Positions 13,738 to 16,983 of a stretch of DNA of 16,983 nt are shown one piece after another. The stretch lies in contig JANYFQ010000296.1 in the NCBI GenBank assembly GCA_025362615.1, positions 1-16,983 on the forward strand, in the 5' to 3' direction. The translations under genes and the position numbers were made by a program. Each line of letters begins with the position of its first letter. Within the stretch, counting starts at the first letter, position 1. The notes under the pieces are model-generated. The model did not search any database. It was given only the letters and a program-made list of their open reading frames with translations, and was not told the DNA's origin. The DNA comes from Hymenobacter sp. (lineage in GTDB: Bacteria > Bacteroidota > Bacteroidia > Cytophagales > Hymenobacteraceae).

Positions 13738-13745
13738 TATATTTG
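13738..13745 (+). promoter_or_regulatory. Candidate -7 box, distal, upstream of OmpA-family gene
   Basis: TATATTTG matches TAnnTTTG and continues as TTTGCACCC, as at the fbp and menG starts. A hairpin (13750-13776) begins five bases downstream, so it would lie at the extreme 5' end of the RNA. The next + strand start codon is more than 300 bases away. Confidence 0.4.
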
Positions 13746-13843
13746 CACCCCAACCCCACGGCTATAAGGGGGTTGGCGGTGCCACGATGCCAGTCGCCGC
13801 CCGTAATTGCCTGACCAAATAATTATCGAACGGCTTGTAATCG

Positions 13844-13851
13844 TATCTTTG
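13844..13851 (+). promoter_or_regulatory. Candidate -7 box, proximal, upstream of OmpA-family gene
   Basis: TATCTTTG is an exact match to TAnnTTTG. No clear -33 TTTG was found at the usual spacing. If used, it would give the OmpA-family gene a leader of about 210 nt containing the 13869-13907 and 13984-14002 hairpins. Confidence 0.45.
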
Positions 13852-14067
13852 CCCGCCAACCGCCCTGTCCGGTAATCAATCCGATGCAATGGTTGGGGCA
13901 TTGCCGGTTAAATTCAGCCGACTAAATCCGGTCTTTTGCCCTGTCAGGGCCTAACCCTGCCGAATATTTTCAGTATAAGCCCCCCGAAGGTATTTCCTTC
14001 GGCTTCGTCAAGTACCGTCTTTAGTTTTACCTTGCCCAGAACACTTTTTTTTCAAACCCCTCCTCAA

Positions 14068-16299
14068 ATGGACAACTTATCCAGAAGGTTACTGCAAGTC
14101 TCGTGCGCCGTTGCCCTCTCCTACGCCGCCGCGTCGCCGGTCGTAGCGCAAAGCACCCGCAAGGACTTAAAAACCGCCAACAAGTTCTTCGAGCAGGAAA
14201 ATTACCGCGCTTCCCTTCCGTACTACGAAAAAGTACTGGCCAAAGACCCCAACAACGCCAAGGCACTGTTTAACGCGGGTATTTCGTACATGACTTTCGA
14301 TAAGGAGAAGGCCAGCGACTACATCTACAAGTCGCAACGGCTCAAGCCCAAGGTTTCCAAGGACGTAGAGTACTGGCTCGGTCGTATCGACCACCTGAAC
14401 TACAACTTCGACGAGGCCATTGCCCACTACCAGTCGTACAACGCGGCGCTGAAAAAGAACGACGGGCGCAAAGAAGAAGTCGCCCAGTTGATTCAGCACA
14501 GCAAAAACGCCAAAATTCAGTTCAACTCGCCGAAGGACATCTTCGTCAAGAACCTAGGGCCGACCATCAACACGCAGTACGCCGAGCATAGCCCGGTTAT
14601 CTCGCAGGACGACAAGGTGTTGCTCTTCACTTCGCGGGGTGCCGACGTGACCGGGGCCGACTCCAAGAAAAAGGGCCTGGCTGCCGATGGGGAGTACTTT
14701 GAAGATATTTTCGAGTCGCGCCGCATCGACGACGAAAACTGGGAAAAGCCCCGTTCGCTCTCGGGTGTCCTCAACGGCAAGGGCCACGATGCTTCGATTC
14801 AGGTGTTCGATAACGACAGCAAAATGCTGATATATCGCAACGATGAGGACGGCGATTTTTTTACGACTGATAAATCGGGCGGCGACTGGACGGCCCCGAC
14901 CAAGCTGAACTCGAACATCAACTCGAAGTATTTTGAGTCGGATGCTTTCATCACCCCCGACGGCAAAACGCTCTATTTTTCGACCGGCAAGTATTCGGAA
15001 GACGGTACGCTCGACCTGTACTACTCGACGCGCCCCGCAGGCGGAGACTGGGGACCGGCCAAATCGTTGGGTGGGGCCATCAACACGAAATACGACGACG
15101 ACAGCCCTTTCATCAGCAAGGATGGCAAGGCACTCTACTTCTCGTCGCGTGGCCACAACACCATGGGCGGTTACGACATATTTAAGTCGAACTGGGACTC
15201 GGTAGGGCGCAAGTGGGGCCGCCCCGAGAATATGGGCTCCCCCATCAATACCCCCGACGATGACACGTACTACCGCCTCAGCCCCGATGGCTCGTACGCC
15301 TACCTCAGCTCGTACCGCATCGGCGGCTTCGGCGAGAAGGACATTTACACCATCAACTACATCAAAAACACCAACATCCGCGGCCGGGTCTTCTCGTCGC
15401 GCGACTCGGTGTCGGTTATTCCGGGCGTGGAGCTGGTGTTTTCGGGTTCGCAGGCCGACAGAACCCCGATTAGCTTCCGCGACATTTCGAAGGCCGACGG
15501 CGCTTACGGCGTGACGGTGCTTTCGGGCCGTACCTATCAGGTGGCGGTGAGCAAGGACGGCAAGAACATCGAGACCCAGGAGTTCGCGGTGCCGGTTTCG
15601 ACCAACGACACCACCTCCATCACAAAGAATTTCTACGTCAATTACATCGACACCACGTCGGTGGCTGGCATCAAGCTGAAAAACATCTACTTCGATACTG
15701 ACAAATACAAGTTGCGCCCGGAGTCCATCACGGAGCTGAACAAAACCGCTGCCGTGCTGAAAGCCAACACCGGCCTCAACATCAGCATCGAAGGCCATTG
15801 CGACTCGCGCAATACCGACGAATACAACATGGTGCTGGGCCAGAACCGCGCCGAAGCTGCCTACAACTACCTCACCAAGCAGGGCGTAGCCGCCACGCGT
15901 ATGGCCACGGTTAGCTACGGCGAGCGTCAGCCGGCCGCTCCCAACGATTCGCCCGAGAATATGCAGCTCAACCGCCGCGACGAGTTCAAGGTGGTGCTGA
16001 AGGAAGGCGAGAAGATGCCCGTCATTAAGCAAAGCAACGGTGCCGCCGGTGCCGACCCTACACCCACCACCGCACGGCCTACGGCTGCGCCCGCGCCGCT
16101 GCCCGGCAAGAGCAAAATGAAAATGGCCGACGGCACCAAGGTGAAAACCAAAGTGGACGAGGACAGCGACAAAGTGAAGGTAAAAGTGAAAGGTGCCGCC
16201 GGTGATGACTCGAAAACCAAAACCAAAAACGGGGAGGTGGACGCAAAAGCCAAAGACGCCAACGGCGAAAAAACCAAGATTAAGGCCAAAGCAGAATAA
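14068..16299 (+). CDS. TPR-PD40-OmpA envelope protein (PorE-like architecture)
   Basis: A 743-residue exported protein. The signal peptide is residues 1 to about 27, ending PVVAQ; there is no lipobox cysteine. TPR-like helices fill about 30-150 (ANKFFEQENYRASLPYYEKV). PD40/WD40-type propeller blades follow: SPVISQDDKVLLFTSRG (about 174), SDAFITPDGKTLYFST (about 291), DDSPFISKDGKALYFSSRG (about 344) and YYRLSPDGSYAYLSSY (about 398). A carboxypeptidase-regulatory-like beta domain spans about 435-525. An OmpA peptidoglycan-binding domain spans about 536-650, including IYFDTDKYKL, EGHCDSRNTDEYN and LNRRDEFKVV. The last 80 or so residues are a highly charged Lys/Asp tail. This order matches PorE of the type IX secretion system and similar proteins, so tethering of an envelope complex to peptidoglycan is likely. 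The upstream frame to 13936 is rejected; the ATG at 14068 gives the signal peptide. Confidence 0.88.
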   Translation: MDNLSRRLLQVSCAVALSYAAASPVVAQSTRKDLKTANKFFEQENYRASLPYYEKVLAKDPNNAKALFNAGISYMTFDKEKASDYIYKSQRLKPKVSKDVEYWLGRIDHLNYNFDEAIAHYQSYNAALKKNDGRKEEVAQLIQHSKNAKIQFNSPKDIFVKNLGPTINTQYAEHSPVISQDDKVLLFTSRGADVTGADSKKKGLAADGEYFEDIFESRRIDDENWEKPRSLSGVLNGKGHDASIQVFDNDSKMLIYRNDEDGDFFTTDKSGGDWTAPTKLNSNINSKYFESDAFITPDGKTLYFSTGKYSEDGTLDLYYSTRPAGGDWGPAKSLGGAINTKYDDDSPFISKDGKALYFSSRGHNTMGGYDIFKSNWDSVGRKWGRPENMGSPINTPDDDTYYRLSPDGSYAYLSSYRIGGFGEKDIYTINYIKNTNIRGRVFSSRDSVSVIPGVELVFSGSQADRTPISFRDISKADGAYGVTVLSGRTYQVAVSKDGKNIETQEFAVPVSTNDTTSITKNFYVNYIDTTSVAGIKLKNIYFDTDKYKLRPESITELNKTAAVLKANTGLNISIEGHCDSRNTDEYNMVLGQNRAEAAYNYLTKQGVAATRMATVSYGERQPAAPNDSPENMQLNRRDEFKVVLKEGEKMPVIKQSNGAAGADPTPTTARPTAAPAPLPGKSKMKMADGTKVKTKVDEDSDKVKVKVKGAAGDDSKTKTKNGEVDAKAKDANGEKTKIKAKAE

Positions 16300-16319
16300 C
16301 TGCTGACGCTGCCAACGCA

Positions 16320-16353
16320 ACGGGCCGGACGTAACTGTTCGGCCCGTTTTTTT
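16320..16353 (+). terminator. Rho-independent terminator after the OmpA-family gene
   Basis: ACGGGCCGGA (16320-16329) pairs with its partner at 16338-16347, including one G-U pair, around an 8-nt loop, and is followed directly by a run of seven T (16347-16353). It lies 20 bases after the TAA, a classic intrinsic terminator and the clearest one in the window. Confidence 0.88.
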
Positions 16354-16368
16354 GTGGATTGTTGAGCT

Positions 16369-16457
16369 TGTACCGCGAAGCTCCTGCTTCGCCTCGCGTC
16401 ACAGCATCACCGTTCCTGGGCAGCCTACGCGAGGCGAAGCAGAAGCTTCGCGGCACA
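16369..16457. repeat. REPIN-like nested inverted repeat, copy 3 (variant)
   Basis: Arms of 31 bp (16369-16399 and 16427-16457) match at all but two or three positions and flank a 27-nt spacer. The inner hairpins are GCGAAGC-TCCT-GCTTCGC on the left and the mirror image on the right, instead of ACCAAGC/GCTTGGT in copies 1 and 2. The shared frame is TGTACC-x-C-x-AAGCT...GCTT-x-G-x-CTCGCG, and the spacer keeps GGCAGC-x-TACGCGA as in copy 1. It sits between the terminator and the menG start. Confidence 0.82.
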
Positions 16458-16531
16458 GGTTCGGCGGTGCCGGAAATGAACAAAAAACCTCTCGGCTCGT
16501 TACGGCAACACAATTTTCGCGGGCCGCGCCC

Positions 16532-16544
16532 GTTCTTTGCACCC
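16532..16544 (+). promoter_or_regulatory. Candidate -7 region for menG/ubiE
   Basis: GTTCTTTGCACCC contains the TTTGCACCC string that follows the TA-box at fbp (10348) and at 13742. The TA of the consensus is missing (GT instead), so the match is weak. It ends five bases before the ATG at 16550, implying a very short or absent leader. Confidence 0.35.
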
Positions 16545-16549
16545 AGCTT

Positions 16550-16983
16550 ATGGCCGTAGTACCCTACAAAGAAGATAGTGCCGACAAAAAGTCGCAGGTG
16601 GCGACGATGTTCAACAGCATCGCTGGCAAGTACGATTTTTTGAACCACTTTTTGAGCGCAGGCACCGACATTTACTGGCGGCGCAAAGCGGTGGATGAGT
16701 TGAAGCAACTGCGGCCGGCCCGCATCCTCGACATTGCCACCGGCACCGCCGACTTTGCCATCGAAGCCCTGCGGGCAGCCGCGCCCGGTGCCCACGTAAC
16801 GGGTGTCGATATTTCGGAAGGAATGCTAGACGTAGGCCGGCGCAAGCTGGTGCAAAAGGGCCTGACGAACCGTATTCGGCTCGATTTGGGCGATTCGGAA
16901 AACCTGCCCTACGCCGACGGCGCGTTTGATGCCGTGACGGCCTCGTTTGGGGTCCGCAATTTTGCCCACCTGGAGGCCGGCCT
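16550..16983 (+). CDS. ubiE: MenG/UbiE demethylmenaquinone methyltransferase, N-terminal fragment
   Basis: The first 144 codons of a gene cut by the right edge. It should transfer a methyl group from SAM to demethylmenaquinone, the last step of menaquinone synthesis. Family blocks: VATMFNSIAGKYDFLNHFLS (about residues 17-36), GTDIYWRRKAV (about 38-48), SAM motif I RILDIATGTADFAIEAL (about 58-74), GVDISEGMLDVGRRKL (about 85-100) and ASFGVRNFAHLEAGL (about 131-144). The ATG at 16550 is chosen because it gives the usual short N-terminus before KKSQVATMFN. The gene stands alone behind a terminator and the third hairpin element, so it probably has its own promoter. Menaquinone use fits a Bacteroidota host. 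C-terminal part not visible. Confidence 0.9.
   Translation, partial: MAVVPYKEDSADKKSQVATMFNSIAGKYDFLNHFLSAGTDIYWRRKAVDELKQLRPARILDIATGTADFAIEALRAAAPGAHVTGVDISEGMLDVGRRKLVQKGLTNRIRLDLGDSENLPYADGAFDAVTASFGVRNFAHLEAG

Larger units (their letters stand above)
13571..14067. other. 497-bp intergenic region with two -7 boxes and several hairpins
   Basis: No convincing gene lies here. Visible structure: CCCAAA/TTTGGG (13639-13644 with 13653-13658); CCAACCCC/GGGGTTGG (13750-13757 with 13769-13776); CCGGTAAT/ATTGCCGG (13869-13876 with 13900-13907, one G-U pair); GCCCTG-T-CAGGGC near 13939-13951; and CCGAAGG-TATTT-CCTTCGG (13984-14002). Two -7-like boxes point rightward at 13738 and 13844. I looked for tRNA-like cloverleaf features and found none. 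It may be a long structured 5' leader of the OmpA-family gene, a small RNA gene followed by a promoter, or both. Confidence 0.5.

Noticed and set aside
13571..13759. 63-codon N-terminal extension of engB
   Set aside because: The extension is not like EngB proteins, which start just before the segment seen at the ATG at 13570, and it covers a hairpin-rich non-coding stretch.
13746..14060. tRNA or other known structured RNA in the leader
   Set aside because: Stem-loops are present but no cloverleaf, T-loop sequence or familiar RNA signature could be identified by eye.
13936..14067. 44-codon N-terminal extension of the OmpA-family gene
   Set aside because: It would place the signal peptide internally and translates hairpin-containing leader sequence; the ATG at 14068 gives a normal signal peptide.
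14554..16320. 588-codon open frame on the minus strand across the OmpA-family gene
   Set aside because: Long only because the sense gene lacks certain codons; the translation has no domain or signal and covers a well-supported gene.
7829..16457. The three hairpin copies as a CRISPR array
   Set aside because: The copies are kilobases apart, palindromic, with no regular spacers and no cas genes.

Overview
The window looks like a chromosomal segment from a high-GC member of the Bacteroidota, most likely Cytophagales close to Hymenobacter. I judge this from several signs: the protein families present (a DUF5606-like protein, a stand-alone TonB-C periplasmic protein, a TPR/PD40/OmpA protein of PorE type, and a MenG/UbiE methyltransferase suited to menaquinone), the lack of Shine-Dalgarno sites, Bacteroidota-type -7 boxes (TAnnTTTG, several continuing as TTTGCACCC), and GC-rich third codon positions. 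No database search was possible, so the genus is an inference.

Region 1 (1-7798, all + strand) is a surface-glycan locus built around pseudaminic acid. It runs: 3' end of an SpsF/PseF-like cytidylyltransferase, PseG hydrolase, PseH N-acyltransferase, a MaoC/PhaJ-like (R)-hydratase, PseI synthase, an unassigned GT-B-like glycosyltransferase, a polysaccharide-deacetylase-like protein and a Wzx/MOP-type flippase. Together these would make the nucleotide-sugar intermediate, N-acylate it, convert it to pseudaminic acid, activate it with CMP, transfer it to an acceptor and export the product. PseB and PseC are not in the window and presumably lie to the left. The MaoC-like gene suggests that the N-acyl group may be (R)-3-hydroxybutyryl rather than acetyl.

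Region 2 (7919-10297, - strand) is a compact set: aspartokinase, a 90-residue unknown protein joined to it by an ATGA overlap, and an enoyl-CoA hydratase. Class I fructose-1,6-bisphosphatase (10390-11400, +) is divergent from the aspartokinase, with a candidate -7 box for each direction in the 92-bp gap.

Region 3 (11533-13570, - strand) holds a DUF5606-like protein with a Lys/Ala tail, a secreted TonB-C domain protein and the ribosome-assembly GTPase EngB. Region 4 (13571-16983, + strand) has a 497-bp leader region with two -7 boxes and several hairpins, the large TPR-PD40-OmpA protein, a clear intrinsic terminator and the start of menG/ubiE, cut by the window edge.

Two kinds of non-coding structure stand out. 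Three copies of a nested inverted repeat (7829-7914, 11423-11520, 16369-16457) each consist of two face-to-face small hairpins separated by a 26-27 nt spacer. The copies differ by paired, compensating changes, so they resemble REPIN/BIME-type elements. Separately, several gaps (1279-1435, 6276-6313, 12160-12308, 12857-12970) hold short-word repeat tracts; three of them form long imperfect inverted repeats whose arms begin at or overlap stop codons. No tRNA, rRNA, CRISPR array or insertion sequence was recognised.
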